Counted from the first letter of the stretch, positions 37,040 to 50,300 are shown. The stretch is 64,000 nt of DNA from Heterocephalus glaber (GCF_000247695.1 NW_004624848.1:5080248-5144247); one strand, 5' to 3'. Notes: generated by a model from the sequence alone, not told the origin. Program-made: numbers and translations.

Positions 37040-37195
37040 GCTGTGAACTTTGTGCACGCGCAGGTTCCAGGATCAGATACCTGAAAGTTACTCTCTGAAC
37101 CTCAGTTTCTTCCTCTATAAAATAGGGATGGTCTAACAGTATTGCCTCTTAGTTACTGTTAGTTCCACAGATTAAGCATTCGAAAATATTAATGT
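37040..37195 (+). repeat. MIR SINE fossil
   Basis: 'gaaagttactctctgaacctcagtttcttcctctataaaatagggatgg' followed by 'cctcttagttactgttag...attaagcatt' matches MIR core and tail order. Confidence 0.85.
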
Positions 37196-39419
37196 TTAAA
37201 GTGCAATGATTACACTGTATTTTAAAGTAATAAAATTCTGAGAAATCAAGAAGTTGATTAATATGATAAAGTACCATGCAGCCTTCGAAACCTAACTTGA
37301 ATGTGACATTTATTTCATTTCTGTCCTGATACTACCTTTTATTTTCACTCTTTTCTGCTGTGAACATGTATGATTTCTGAAACATATATTTTCAGATAAT
37401 AGTGCCATTACTTCTAACTACAGTGAATGGTGGGATTAGCCCACATAATGTGCCTTCCAGCCCTTCACACACTTTCCACTGGCTTTGCTTAGAAAAAGTA
37501 ATTCACATGTAAGACAAATGCGCGCTTTCTAATGTTGTTTTCCATGGCCTCATAGGGTAAATCTTCTTAAATATGCATTCATTCTGTTCTGTATCATAGA
37601 CATTGTTCCACTGGCTGTTTCTGCTTCCCTAATGATAAATGTTTCCCCTCTGCTCCTCCTGCCTCCTGGACGCTGGTGTCTTAGCCTTCATGGCCAACAC
37701 CAGCTTGACCTCTAAGCATTGGGACGCCCAGACTCCTTGCTGAGAGCATTCTGACACTGTTCAAGTACACAGGGCCCTCAGCCTTATTTCCCAAGCATGA
37801 AACAAAGGGAGACAGAAAGTCTGCTTCTTGTTTCTTGTAAATACAAAGGCACAGTTTCTTTTTTCCTGTGGCCCCAAGTCCACTTCAGCTTTTATGCTCT
37901 TGCCTCCGGAATTCTAACATGCAGGATGGCTTACAAAACAAGGAATGCCAGACCTGTTTGTCATGTCTTCTCACTTGCTTACAGCCACAGATTTAAAACC
38001 AAGTATATTTTTTGGTTTTATAATTCATATAATCACGTAGCACAATTTTCATCTTCCTTTCCATCTTATCCTCCTTTCTTTTTATTTGGATCATATTCCT
38101 TTGATTTATCTTATTCAAAGCCTAAAACACAATAAAAATTCAGAATTATAATTGGCAACAAGAACGCTTTCTAACTCTCTGAGGATCAACAAGTTTTTTA
38201 AAGTGCTGTAGTTCCATTTATTGCAGTTTCACATGTACAAAGGCATTGTATAGAGAAAAAATCCTCTAAGCTTTAGCTGGGATTCTCGTCCATTTGAAGA
38301 ACACAATGCCTCTAACTTTGTTCTTTATTTTCAGCTTAGCACTACTCATTAACTTTGGGTTTATGTCAGAGAGTCACATGGACACGGCTGCCGGCCGTCC
38401 TCTACACAGGGTACATGTTTTCCATTCAATGTGTGGGCCATGGGTTCTGTAATAACTTTTTCAGTACCCCTAGGTGTATCTTATCCAGATTCTTTGTTAA
38501 ATTTACAAAAATCCAGCAGGTAGAGCTAATTTTTCAATGTAGCTAGATGGCCTGTGTTTTTGTTAATTAATCTGTCAATCACAGATGCAAGCCTTATTAC
38601 TAGTAATTAATTGAGTTTTAAAATAAAATGTAAGAATCTGTTCTGTATTTTATAATTCCTTTAGTGAGATATGTAAGCACGTTGGACCATTATTTCTTTT
38701 AGGAAGCAATAGAAATAGTTGGTAAGAAAGGGCATTTCTGCACAGTGCTTGACTGGATGGTTGGTGCATGCACAAGTCTCCCAGCTCACACTCAGGCCTG
38801 GTGACATGGAGGGCCCACTTACACTGTCTCATATCTTAGAAGCACTCGGCTTCCCTCCCTGGAGCAAAGCACTCTGCTTCCCTCCCTGGAGCTCTTGTTC
38901 TGAAACCACTGCGACCCACAGGGTAATTTCTGGATCGTCATGATTGGCATAGAGCTGCCGGCGCCTTAGATCTTCAGAAGACACCGTGCGGCAGCTCTGT
39001 GGACAGTTCTCCTCCCTACAGTACCATGTCTGATACCCTCGATGATTTCTGCATTCAAACCTGAGACTCACAGGTGTTTGTTGGACATGTTTGTTCCTGT
39101 AACGCAAATATCAAGACAGAGATGGACAGACAGGGGAGAGTCTTGAGATCTGAAAGGAAAGACAAACACGGGAGTGTGCTTGAGTAGTGTGCAAGGGTGT
39201 AAGTCATAGGCGGAGGTCCAGCTTCCTTTGGACTCTCGACTGGTGAATTATCGTCACAGGGTCTCCTCACCCGTCCAGGAGGATATCGACTCTCTGTGTT
39301 AGTTCGTTTCTTAAACTTTCTGCTCCAGCTCTCTCTTACTGGCTATAACAGTTCAGGAAGTGCCTTGGGATGAACTGTACCCCTTCTCCAAATAAGTCTG
39401 TTGCACAAGTATATTAACA
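37196..39419. other. Unassigned sequence, no gene seen
   Basis: Contains a 112-codon frame at 37,797-38,135 with no known family, and a tandem pair of 'gcttccctccctggagc' at about 38,850-38,891. Confidence 0.35.
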
Positions 39420-42090
39420 CACTCTCATGTGTATTGTCCATAAATTAAGTTTCAAAAATCCATATGCTTCAATAGTCAAAAGGCCAGTATGTCTTTTTTT
39501 CAGATTCTTTACCCTCCATTTTTGTACCAAAGATGTCCAAGGAATATATGCAAAAACATTTAGTTTACTTTATTATTTTTGATTAAATCTGAGTAGTGTG
39601 TATCTTTGAAGTAATTTGGGCATATGTTTTCATATTTATATTTTTGAAACAGTATGTAATATTTCTTTATTATACTTAACAGTTTGGTGGATATTGGTAT
39701 ATTCTATTCTCGTACTTTTGATCATTTTTGCTGGAGATTTATTGGTATTGATCTTTAAAAAGATAGCCTCAATGTTTGTTGGTTTTCTCCACTGTTTTAT
39801 GTTTTCAATTTCATTGATTTATTCTCTTATCTGTACCTACTTTCTTTTTCCTCCTTCCTTTGGATTTGCTTTGCCATTGCCCTTCCTGAAGTCTAATAAA
39901 ATAAAATCTTAGATCATTGACGAGATTTTTACTTTTTCTAATGTAAATAGTAATTTCTAAAATGACCAAATAGTTGCAATTTTAACTGTTCTTGACAAAT
40001 TTCAATATGTTGTGTTGCCATTTTCATTCTGTGAAAAATATTTTCCATTTACTCTGTTGAAATTCTTCTTCAACCTATGGGCTATTTACAAATGTGTTTA
40101 CTTTCCAGCACTAGATATTTTACAAGATATGTTTCTCTCATTCCTTTCTAGTTCATTTCTTTGTATCAACCTTTGTATAATTTAAATCTGTTTAAATTTA
40201 TTGAAACCATTTTATGCCCTAGAATATCATCTACCTCGGTGCATAGGTAATAACTTTTGAAAATAATGCGCTCTATGATTTTATTCAGCATAGTGTTCTA
40301 TAAATATAAATTCATTCAACCTGATTGATGGTGCTGATCAAGTCTTTTATATCCTTATTGCATTTTGGTTTGGTTTTGTGTTTTTACTACGACAGAGTCT
40401 AGCTATGTTCCCCAGGCTGGCCTCCAACTCCTGGGACCAGACAATTTCCCACCTCAGTCCCCCTAGTGACAGAGACTATAGGCATACACCATCATCCTCA
40501 GCCTTAATACATTTTAGTGTATTTCTTCTCTCTTATATTGAGAAAACAAAATCAAAATATCCTAATAAATAGCTTATTTTAAAAATTTGTTTCATCAGGT
40601 TTTGACTTATGCATTTTGAAACTGTATTTGGTATGTCTTTTTGATGAACTATCCCTTCAATTATTATGGAATTACTCTCAAATAGTGCCTCTTCATCTCT
40701 GACAATATTTTTCCAATATTACATAATTTCAGTTTTAGTTAAAGGAAGTGAAAACATTATTTTTTTATTTATCTCCCAATTTTTGTGTTTTAATCACACA
40801 ATTTAATATTTGTAGACCAAAATAATTTTTATAGTTTCTCTGGTGTGTAACTTTTAAAAAAATTTATTGCATTTGACAAAAGTATCTTTTGGGTGTACCT
40901 ATACATTTACTATTTCTGTCATTTTGTAGTCATGGTTTTGATAGAATGACCTATCTGTTATCTTCTTCTGCGAGAAAAATACATTAACATCCCTTGCCAT
41001 TTCTTATAGTACAGGGCAGATGGAAATGCATTGTCTCCATTTTCGTGTCTTTTAAAGAGATCTATGACCACAGATTTTGTGTGTGTGTTTGGGAATAGAA
41101 GTATGAGGGGGAGTTTAGAACTTTTTTTTTTCAAATTACTGTTTGCTTTTCTTTCAGAACCGCAACTACGTGTCTGTTCAATTTTCACTCGCACAGCGGG
41201 GAGTCTGCGCTGTGTCACAGCTTTACTCCTTTATAGCTTTCCTCTGTGCTATTAGGATGTTCTTTTCTATGATTTGCTTTTAAATAATTTGATCATGATT
41301 TGCTGTGATGTGCGTTTGGTCTGCAAGGGTTTGATGAAAGTTCTTGAATTCAATGGTTTCACAGATTTAATTAATGTTAAACATTTTAACTTTTTAAAAT
41401 TCAAATATATTTGCTACACTTCCCTCCCCCCCACCCTGAAAATCCAACTACTTGTGTGGATAGAGTACTTGGTAGTATGTACACACATAACTGATGATTT
41501 TGGTAATTTTCTTTCTAGTCTCTTTATTTTCTGTATCTCATTTTGGATTTTTTGTATTACTGTGTCTTTTGCAGTACCAAATAAGCTGTTAATTCCATCT
41601 GATGTATTTATTTTCCAGTTTAAAAATGTATCTTTGATCTCTAGGAATTAATTCTGCTGTTATCTACCTGCATGTAAAACTTTTTATATCATTCCAGATG
41701 CACAGTCTGTGTCTATTTGGTTTTGTTTTCTTTTGTTTTAGTGTTTTGATTTCTATATTGTAGTGGATATTGAAGTGTATGTTTCTTCATTGAAATAGTA
41801 AATCCTACCCAGTCTTTTTAAATCACATACACTGTATTTTCAATTCATTTTTCCTTTGTAATTTACCATTTGATTCTAAGATTTCTTTTGTTTTCTTTGC
41901 TCATGACCATAGTTTCTTTTACATGTTTTTCAGCACAGTTTTAATATGGGGCTTAGTTATTTGCCCAAAATTTGGATCATCATGGGATTGTTTACCATTT
42001 TAAGTTTTGTTATCCTACTACTATCTTTGTTGTTCAGTCTTCAGCACCTTTAGATATATTGTATATACTTAGTTATTATTCTGTTATGCT
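39420..42090 (-). mobile_element. Old LINE-1, antisense
   Basis: T-rich text follows antisense ORF2 in order. The linker and RT approach come first ('attggtattgatctttaaaaagatagcc', 'ttcaatttcattgatttattctc'), then the endonuclease end of ORF2 ('tgaaattcttcttcaacctatgggctattta', 'tttaaatttattgaaaccattttatgccctagaatatcatctacc', 'gtgttctataaatataaattcattcaacctga'). The 'gaactatcccttcaattattatggaatt' block comes next. A SINE interrupts it. Past about 41,300 the match weakens. Remaining frames of up to 125 codons (41,274-41,651) are antisense L1 noise. Confidence 0.75.
40371..40503 (-). repeat. B1/Alu-like 7SL-derived SINE inside L1
   Basis: 'gagtctagctatgttccccaggctggcctccaactcctggg' and 'cctcagtccccctagtgacagagactataggcatacaccatc' are the reverse complement of a 7SL-type monomer. 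L1 text is broken on either side ('cttattgcattttg' before, 'cattttagtgtatttctt' after). Confidence 0.85.
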
Positions 42091-42094
42091 CCTA

Positions 42095-42290
42095 TATCAG
42101 TCAGGTTCATAGAGAGACAACCTCAATGGAAGCACACATTAATTTAGTAAAGGAATTAGTTCATGTGCTTGTGCAAGCAGACTAGGAAGTCCAAAACCAG
42201 CAGAGGACTCTGTCCACATGGAGGCTCGGAGCAGTATGGGCATAATCCCTCACCACAGAACCTCTCCTTTAACAGCATTTTCTCTGTGTG
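42095..42290. repeat. Interspersed repeat, LTR-like, family not identified
   Basis: 'tatcagtcaggttcatagagagacaacc', 'aaaggaattagttcatgtgc', 'aggaagtccaaaaccagcag' follow the order of a widespread mammalian repeat that I cannot name with certainty. Confidence 0.4.
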
Positions 42291-43519
42291 TTTTTACTTA
42301 TAAATGATGCATAAACATTGTAATATGACTGGGATGCCATGCTCTATTTTGATTAGCATTTTATTGTGCAATGTTAAAATTAGTTTAAGAACATTTTTTC
42401 TTTAAGCATTTATAATTTCTGTTTGGCAAATCTTTCAAAATTGTTTCATCCAAGTTTTTGAAATGTGTTTTATGGAACTATTATCTATAGTTGCCCTATT
42501 GTGTAAAGGCATACGGGAGGTTCTCGCTCCTGCCTATCTGTAACCTAGCACACAGTAACCCATGCTAACCCATCTCTTCACCCTCAGTCTCTCCAGCCTC
42601 TAGCCAGAATTCTAGCTCTCACCTCTTTGAGATCAGTGTTTAAAGCCTTTCAACTGGTTCAATCAAATGTATCCAGAGTACATACTCATTGCTCAAAATT
42701 GCCTAAGAAAGAGGTGTAATTACAGCTGTAAGCCTATATTCAAACACAGATTAAAGGAAAACCTGAATCATTTGATTTTTGGTTGAAAATCGGCGGACTA
42801 TGGACTAGCAAAGAAACATATCAAAAAGATGTCCCATTTTTCCTCCTGTTTTTTTCCCCCACAATTTTAGCTGCTACCTTTGGAAGATTCAGTCTTACAG
42901 AAGGAATGTAATAGCTACGGAAGAGTAAAGTGTTTCTTTTTACTTCATTTTTTTATCTGAAATTCTGGCTTTTCTGTTCTTACATCATTTACACTAGATT
43001 CTTACTCATTGTGTTCTTTTCAATTGCACTTACATTTTGCAAATATTTTATTCTTTGCCTGTTTTTCCTGAATTCTTTACATTGTTTTTAAACTCTTTTC
43101 ATTTTTTTGCTTGTTTTAGTTATCTGACCTTTAATTTGTTTCGTATTACTGATTCGCAATTTAATTTTATTCATTTAGTTTTTAAAAATTCATTGAAAAT
43201 TTCATGAAATGTAACAATTGGTTTGCTAACATCATCTGGTTAGATAGTTTGTCTGTTGTTGTTTTTTTCCTTTCTTATTTTCTATCTCTATGTGGTAGAT
43301 TTTAAGAACCTGAACCTCAGATGCAAAAGTGAATTATTTAGGACCCTGTGATCATGACCCATTCCTTTAAGTCATTTCGCACAGACATTTTGGATAATTA
43401 AATATTACAGTTTAACAGTGAAATGGTAGCCAAAGGGCTACATCCAAATTAACAAACAGGATATTGAGAATGAAACATACCTTACTACCATCAACCTATT
43501 TCATACTTCCTCCAGAATT
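42291..43519. other. Unassigned T-rich sequence, perhaps decayed antisense L1
   Basis: The T-rich text at 42,930-43,300 has the texture of antisense L1 but no block I can place. No gene seen. Confidence 0.35.
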
Positions 43520-43690
43520 TTAAAACAAGAGTCAACAAATACAGCTTGCAGGCAGCTCACCTGCTATTGCAAATAGTTTTATCCAGTAGGGTCTGTGGCT
43601 GCTTTCAGAGTTGAGCAGTAGCACTAGAGACCATTTGTCCTATAGACTACATTAGTTACAATTTGACCTATTACATACGAAGTTTATTGT
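43520..43690 (+). mobile_element. hAT-type DNA transposon fossil
   Basis: 'agagtcaacaaatacagcttgcagg', 'gcaaatagttttat', 'gtctgtggctgctttcagagttgagcagtagca', 'agagacca' follow a common mammalian non-autonomous hAT (Charlie-like) repeat. The ends are eroded. Confidence 0.6.
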
Positions 43691-45966
43691 TTATATGACT
43701 ATTAATTTTTAAAATTTATTTCTAAAGTTCACATTTGTATTTTTAAAATTTATAAAATGAATAGCATACCTAAGCACTCTTTCTGTAGTATTTTATCCAA
43801 ACTTAGATTCATCTATATTAATGTGAATCATTTTATTGCATGCCTTATCACACTTAATTCATTTGTTACATAATATTCCACTCATGAACATTTCACAACT
43901 TACTAGTTTACTAACCTTTTGGAGATTCTTAGACTTGTTTCTTGCTTTTTGTGTAATGAAAAGTTTTGGAGTGTTTGTGGTCACAGTATGATTAACTAAT
44001 TCCACTGGAATTAGAACACACTGAGATTTTTTTCCATTATCCTTTTTAATATAATATTTGTACTACAATTAAGATCCTTTAATAGTCAATTCACTAGAGC
44101 TTTAACACTAATATGGAATGCTCCATAAATTTAAAATATTTAAACAATTGATTTTATAAGAGTCTTTACAAATGCCTACATTTGTTGAACTTTGTGAAAA
44201 ATTTTCTTCATTTCTAAAAGCTTGACTACAATAACTTAGTTTATATACATTTTCTCAACTTTGTTTTCTGAAAAGTTATTCCAGATTACTATGAATATAG
44301 CTCTAATAAAATGAAGTTCTTATGAATAATTTTCATTTCAATATGGACTCACTATACTCACATCTTCTTTTGTATTTATATCCTAAAAAATGTAATATTT
44401 GGATTGGAATTTAAATATTTATTGAGGAAGCTTTTCCATAATTGCTATGGGGAGTATAAATATCAAAACGTAGCTATTTGAGAGAAAATAAAATATAGCT
44501 TCATAGAACTCAAATAAAATTAGTAGAAGATATAAATTTAGAAGTCTATTTTATTCACTAGAAAAATCTCATTTATTAATACTATTTGAAACAGTAAAGC
44601 ATAATTCTGAAATTTCTTTTCTACTGTAGCCAAGCATTTTGCCATAACTAGTAATTTATACAAAATACTGTAAAATACAAAACTTAAGTTGCTGTGCAAA
44701 TAAGATATTGAGTTATAATATATTTAAGCAAGCTATAGGTCTGTGCAATTTTCATTGTGTACTTCATATTAAAATAAAAATTAGTTACTCATAAAATGTA
44801 ATAAAAAACATAGTTGTTAACTGAGCTTCAGCAATCATAATTTGTGTATTAACTTAATGACCAGAAATAATTAAGTAAAGCTAGTTAACTCATAAGGATG
44901 TTATGGATTATGTTATTGGGCTGGATATTCAAGATAAAAATCCTAAGATCTACAAGAAGTGTTTTCAGTTACATAGAACAACTAATCTTTTGTAGCCACA
45001 GATTTTTCTCTCTCTCCATATTAAAAGTACTAAATCCTGAATTTTAAAGTTGTGCTTATATTTATATCTGTTCATGCATGGCTCTAACAAATTTTTTCTT
45101 ATTGTGACTGAATATAGGCTAGAATCTGATGAGCTAGACAAAGCAGTACTTTGTAAATTTTATTACTACCTATTTGCAGCAAATAATGATTACATTCATC
45201 ATGGGGGTACATGTGCACAGTGTGTCATGATACTTCTTCATCTCTCTCCTCTTTTCCCCTCCCCTAGCATCTCTTAGTCTCCTTCCCTTTTGCAAAAAAA
45301 TCTCCCTCCTTGTTCCCTAGTTTCCTTGATGTGTTCTGGGAACGCATCAATTACCTACATGTTACCTTCAGTGCTGTACCTATACCGCTAAGTCTCGCTT
45401 GAGGGCCACCTTCTGAAGACTGTGCCCTTAGGATATTTCATAGTTGTGACTGCACTAAGATGGCTATGAAATTGTTGAATGAGACCACCATTATATACAA
45501 GGTTCCTGTGGACTGGAACACAATTAGTGTTGCATAGGTGTACCTAAAGTAATGCAAGAATCATGTAATCAATAATGGTTTAGGTTAAGTGTAGCATACC
45601 AATAATTTAGTTTCTCCTCAAGGACATCCAAAGTTTGGCAAAATTAATTAGTAATTTCCCAATCATTTTTACTATGAACTCTTAACTTGTTGAGATAAAT
45701 TATTAAAAATGTCTCAATGTATTTTGGAATCTAAGTTATTTCTCTGGAAAACTACCACAAGACACTCTTACTAGACTTTTTCTTTCTCACCTGTTATATG
45801 TCTTTGCATTCCTTTCTCTTTGTTCTATTTATTCTAGACATTTTCCAAATTTATATTTGGGTTTTCCATTTAAGTGCCTAACATGACCATTGATATCTAG
45901 TCTTTATTTTTACAGTTTTGGCGGTGGGAGTAGAACTCAGAGCCTCCTGGATACAGTAATTATGTA
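43691..45966. other. Unassigned AT-rich sequence; possible L1 3' UTR and ID scraps
   Basis: No gene seen. The stretch 45,160-45,330 ('acattcatcatgggggtacatgtgcacagtgtg' then a C/T-rich tract) may be antisense L1 3' UTR. The stretch 45,910-45,958 ('gcggtgggagtagaactcagagcctcctgg') may be a truncated ID SINE. Neither is firm. Confidence 0.35.
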
Positions 45967-45972
45967 TGTAAT

Positions 45973-46338
45973 TGTGAGAGATTTGGCTGAGGAATGAATG
46001 ATTAAACTCCAATGAAATTTCTGTTCTGAGTGAATGGTTAAACAGGAAGCTTAGATTGGTGATGTATGTTGTGTCTGGACAGTGTCCTTCACCTTTCCCC
46101 AAGAAAACTTCTAGCCTTAGGTTCTTGCTCAAACTGCTTTTATTCAGGTTTTTTGTCTTACACTGATTCTAAATAAAAGCCTGAGGTTTCTTGGCTTTGG
46201 TGCTCCTCCTGGAAATCTTCCTAATGTAAGTTGCTCTCAACTGAGATAGACCCTCTGGACCCTCTTGGTGACTGAACTAAGTCTTGTCTCCAAGCCGTCT
46301 TTTTATCTTGCACATCACCAGGGTCACGCAGTGTAACA
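45973..46338 (+). repeat. 5' LTR of the class II provirus
   Basis: Starts TGTGAG and ends ACA. It carries 'tgaatggttaaac', 'gtgtctgga', 'aactgcttttattc' and 'ttgtcttacactgat', an AATAAA signal at 46,172-46,177, and 'gaactaagtcttgtctc', all repeated in the same order in the 3' LTR. The two LTRs have diverged by many substitutions and small indels, so the insertion is old. Confidence 0.88.
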
Positions 46339-46610
46339 AGCTGTGCTCACATATGAGGAAAAACCTGCTGGTGCAGATCTGGATCAGGACTGACCTCCCA
46401 AATCCTGGAAAAAGAACAAGGATGTGTCCAATTCTTCATCCCAGTACGGGGACGTAAGCGGCCACAGCTTAGCCAGGCATACTTACAGTCAGGTCAAAGG
46501 TTAGGTTTATCCACCCAAAGGTCTTTTAACTGCCCAATTTCTAAGTGAACAGTGACAATTTGTTTTTCATTTTGCTCTTTCACTTTCATTTATTCTGCTT
46601 AGACTGTAAT

Positions 46611-47640
46611 ATGGGTAAAAATTTATCTAAAGAGGAAAATACATTAAGCAATGGTTACAATGTCTCTTAAAAACATGTAAATTTACAGTTTCTGAACCTC
46701 AATTTACTGAACTCTTAATTGTTATCTTTTGACCATACCCTCAGTTCTTGCTGGAGAGAAGCCTAAAGGTAAAGGACTGGGAATGTGGGGAACAAAATTA
46801 AAACAATCTTTTGCTCCCATAAAAAGTGGTACCTTGCTACCTGGCAGCTTCACAATCTATTCAAACAGAAGAGGCCCATTAAAAAAAGCCACCTCCCCTC
46901 CCACAGCTCATTCTGAAGCCCCTTTGCCACCTCATTCACCTCTGGTCAAATTTCTACCCTCTTCACATTTCCAGTCTCTTCAAATTTTAACATTAAAAAA
47001 TGCTTAAAAGAGACTAAAGACAAAAGATGGATGCTTATCCTATCTCTAGGAGAAAAGAACATTTGCTTAATGACATATTCAAAGACATAAATATTTGCCT
47101 TATGCTGTATTCAAAGAATTTAAAAAGAGCATTTTTGATAATGATCTACCTAGCCCATTTAAAAAAGAAATTGTAGAGTCATTAGATCATAACTATGAGA
47201 TGACACCATGGGACTGAAAGGTCCTCGTGAAACAGTGCTTGGCACTGCTCTGTTTAATGTATAGCTTCAAGAATATTGAGAAGCAACCACTGCTCAGTCC
47301 CTTTAAAATCTAAATGCAGGAGTTTCTATTGAAATAGATGTGCTTGTGGGAGAAGACCCCTATGCTTATTCCAAGATTCAATCCCAGATAAATTTCCAGA
47401 CTTTTCCTCAAGCCACTTATGCCACCCTTAAGATTCATAAGGCTGTCTTGCAGCCTCAAAAGTGTTATAATTGTGGCAAGCAGGGACATCTTCAAAAAGA
47501 TTGTAAAAATAATAAATAGGGTAAAAAGACCAAAGCAAAACAAAAATGTTCTAAATGTAAAAATAAATATCACTGGGCCAATCAATACCAATCCAATCCA
47601 ATCCAAATTTGATAATGAGGGGGACTCTATTTCAAGAAAC
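46611..47640 (+). pseudogene. gag: gag remnant with CCHC zinc knuckles
   Basis: An ATG at 46,611 opens M-G-K-N-L-S-K-E, like the myristoylated N terminus of class II Gag, but a TAA follows at codon 20. Capsid-like text lies at about 47,060-47,420. A perfect C-X2-C-X4-H-X4-C knuckle (C-Y-N-C-G-K-Q-G-H-L-Q-K-D-C) is encoded at 47,463-47,504. A TAG at 47,517-47,519 lies in frame between it and a second knuckle starting at 47,547, where the final Cys is replaced by Tyr (C-S-K-C-K-N-K-Y-H-W-A-N-Q-Y). In an intact virus Gag packages the RNA genome. Here it is dead. Confidence 0.88.
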
Positions 47641-49019
47641 AGGAAGGTGGTTATAACTTCCTGCACCCCAATGAAAACAGGGAGTCAATTATGAAATGTT
47701 CATGCTGTGGCATGAGAATGAACCCAGAGCCACAAAAAGAGCCCATTGTTACAAATCTTAGATAACTGACAAATTTACTTTCGGTTTCAATTTGAGTTGG
47801 TATTTTTGTTTAATTAATATGCTTGAAATATTTTTTGTATATTGTAAATTCTTAGGCTACAATTACAGGGTTAATTTGCTTTTCTGCTGCTTCAGTAAAG
47901 ATGAGGACACTTTTTTCAAGGGTGTTTACAGATTTGTTGGTGGCCAATCAAATTTAAACTGTAACAACGTGAGACCAAGTCATGTGAGTGGGGATTGTGA
48001 GGATTTTTTATGATGATGTTAGGAAAAAGAATTCATGACAGAACTGGCTCAAATATGCAGAAAAAAAGGTCTGTGGAAGATGAAGTTTGTAGAAAGAAAT
48101 ATCTATATTTACTTATTTCTTGCTTTGTTCTTGTTACTTTGACTCAGAGAAAACTATTCTAAAATGATTTGTTGCTTCAGGTAAATTAGGGGTCTCTGAA
48201 CCTGACTCTCATCAGTCCCTCCTTCCCAGGTCTCAACCCTCCCCTCCAATTTAACTGGTACTTTCAGACAAAGACTACAACTCTCACTTCTGAAATTAAT
48301 ACGAAACATGAGCTTTTCTGCATGACTAGGAGAGACTCCTAAATTGGCCAATAACAAAACACAAGACAAAGCTGCCTCCTTGGACTGTTCCAACATGATT
48401 TGTGACATAGTTATATTTCTCAAATGTACAAGTCTTCAAAGATGCAAAATTGAGAAATATCTTCCCATATTGGTTACTTCTATGCATTATTTGTGACAGT
48501 AAATATTTAAACTCAAATATTTGGCTTCTCCTTTACTTGTTTTCCAACTATTTCTGATAAAATACGCATTTCAATGTAAGACGAAAAAGCCAGCCAAGAG
48601 ATACAAATATTTTAAGGCTTATATTTATGCAAATATTATGTGTATATTATATATATGTTACAACACTTAAAGATGCTTAAACACTGTATAGTACAAACAA
48701 TGACACATAAAATACATCAAAGGACAGTTGCATTCTTTTTAGATGACACTGTACTGAAGGATGACAAATTTAGATGAAAGTTTCTTCAGGTCACTTAGTA
48801 TAATGATGCCATCATAATTGTTATGCTAATATGTTATGTTTCCCTTGATCTCAATTTTTCTCCATAAAATTGTATAACTGTTGTCTGTTAACATTCTACA
48901 AGGAATCAACTTCAAAGACAACCGTGATTGATGAAAAATAACAACTCTCAATCAATATCTCAATATTGTCCCTGTTTCAGCCAGTGTTGTGAATACTCTA
49001 TAAATGATTGAAACTGTCT
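47641..49019 (+). other. Provirus interior without readable pro or RT
   Basis: Between the gag and integrase remnants I cannot place protease or reverse-transcriptase text. Part is probably deleted and part may be other inserted sequence. Stops occur in all frames, and no open frame exceeds about 90 codons. Confidence 0.45.
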
Positions 49020-49320
49020 TATTCATAATGGAAATGATGAGATACTCATTCATATATTTAGACACTTACAAAACTTGTTTGTAAAACATGTTAAATGCCA
49101 TTTATTCTTGTGCTTTTCTGTAATAAGATTACCCTCACAAATTAATACAGATAATGGCTCTGCCTATACTTCCAATTCTCTACCAACATTTTCCAAATTT
49201 TGGCATGTTAAACATGTCATCAAAATCCCTTAGAACCCCATGAGACAAACCATTGTAGAGTGAGGGAATAGGCTGCTAAAGACCTAATTATTAAAAGAAA
49301 AAAGGGGGAAATATGGTTAA
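49020..49320 (+). pseudogene. pol: pol remnant: integrase catalytic core
   Basis: In the frame starting at 49,141 the sequence reads I-N-T-D-N-G-S-A-Y-T-S, the second catalytic Asp block of retroviral integrase. It continues through W-H-V-K-H to V-E at 49,258-49,260. Exactly 35 residues separate the Asp from this Glu, matching the D-35-E spacing of integrases. A TAG at 49,231-49,233 sits where the I-P-Y-N-P block normally has Tyr. A TGA follows the catalytic Glu. A purine-rich run (49,297-49,312) follows. Confidence 0.85.
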
Positions 49321-49659
49321 AAGAATTTAAGTTAATGTAATAAGATTTTAAATTTTTAAAATTATATTTCAGAAGGTTTCACAGGAGCACAGAAAAACAA
49401 ATCACCATTCCAGCTGAACAGATGCAGCAAATCACCCAAATTCCCTTCACTTTTGAAAATGAATTTCTTGCAATGATCACATAAGTTACTTACAACTCCA
49501 AAATTATAGAGGTAAAAAGGGTTCTTATCTTTCTGAATTTGCTGACATATATACCTCAAATTAATGGCATGGTTTATTGAGTTCATGTCCTTATTCCATG
49601 GCAAAACAATTGCAATTATACATAGCCACCAATACCGTCAATAGTAGTTACTGTATTCT

Positions 49660-50235
49660 TTGCCAGGCCAGATTATACATAATTTTAATATCTCTCAATT
49701 AAACATTATTCTACTCAGACTAACACTGATGAAGAAATCTTGCAGTGACTCGATGCCCTGGAGGCCAAAGTTGACTGTTGAGCACCAATAAGCCCTTTGG
49801 ACACACAGTTGGCTAAGTTGTGCCACCAGTTACCATTCTAAGTTCATCACACCTGTGCCATTTAACTATTCAGCATCCTAAGAGGAAGTCTAATACCTTC
49901 TCCATGTTTCCCTTCATACAAATCTGAACAGAGATATTACTAACCTCCAGGTTCGACTATAGGCCCAACTTCATAAATTACAAATGGAGACTCACAGTAT
50001 CACCTTAGATCACCTTAATGATATTGCCTACTGGCTCAATCCCCATTCTGGCATCAACCTTCACATTTGGATTGTTATTACTATTGGAATTTTCTTTTTA
50101 TTATTTTTTCTTATACTCTTAAAGGCCCTTTGTATGCTGTTCTGGCAGATGCTCTGTGGTGAGGCCATGATGACCTTCCTGTGTCAAGCCCAATACCTGT
50201 TTATACTATGTTTCTCTCCTTCTCTGATCCCATAA
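49660..50235 (+). pseudogene. env: env remnant: transmembrane subunit end
   Basis: Broken TM-like text ('ctggaggccaaagttgac', reading L-E-A-K-V) precedes an 83-codon open frame at 49,984-50,235. That frame has L-N-D-I-A-Y-W-L-N-P-H-S-G and then a strongly hydrophobic stretch of about 22 residues (I-W-I-V-I-T-I-G-I-F-F-L-L-F-F-L-I-L-L) followed by a short cytoplasmic tail. This is the layout of a retroviral envelope membrane anchor. The surface subunit and fusion peptide are not visible, so the frame cannot give a working envelope. Confidence 0.7.
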
Positions 50236-50300
50236 AACAAAAAAGGGAACCATACCCAAGGAATCAGTAGTTAAATTGCAGGGCAAAAGCACACAGTCTC

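Noticed and set aside
46339..46400. Primer-binding site of the provirus ('ctggtgcagatctggatcagg')
   Set aside because: It resembles a Lys or Phe tRNA complement only with several gaps and lies too far from the LTR edge, so I do not call it.
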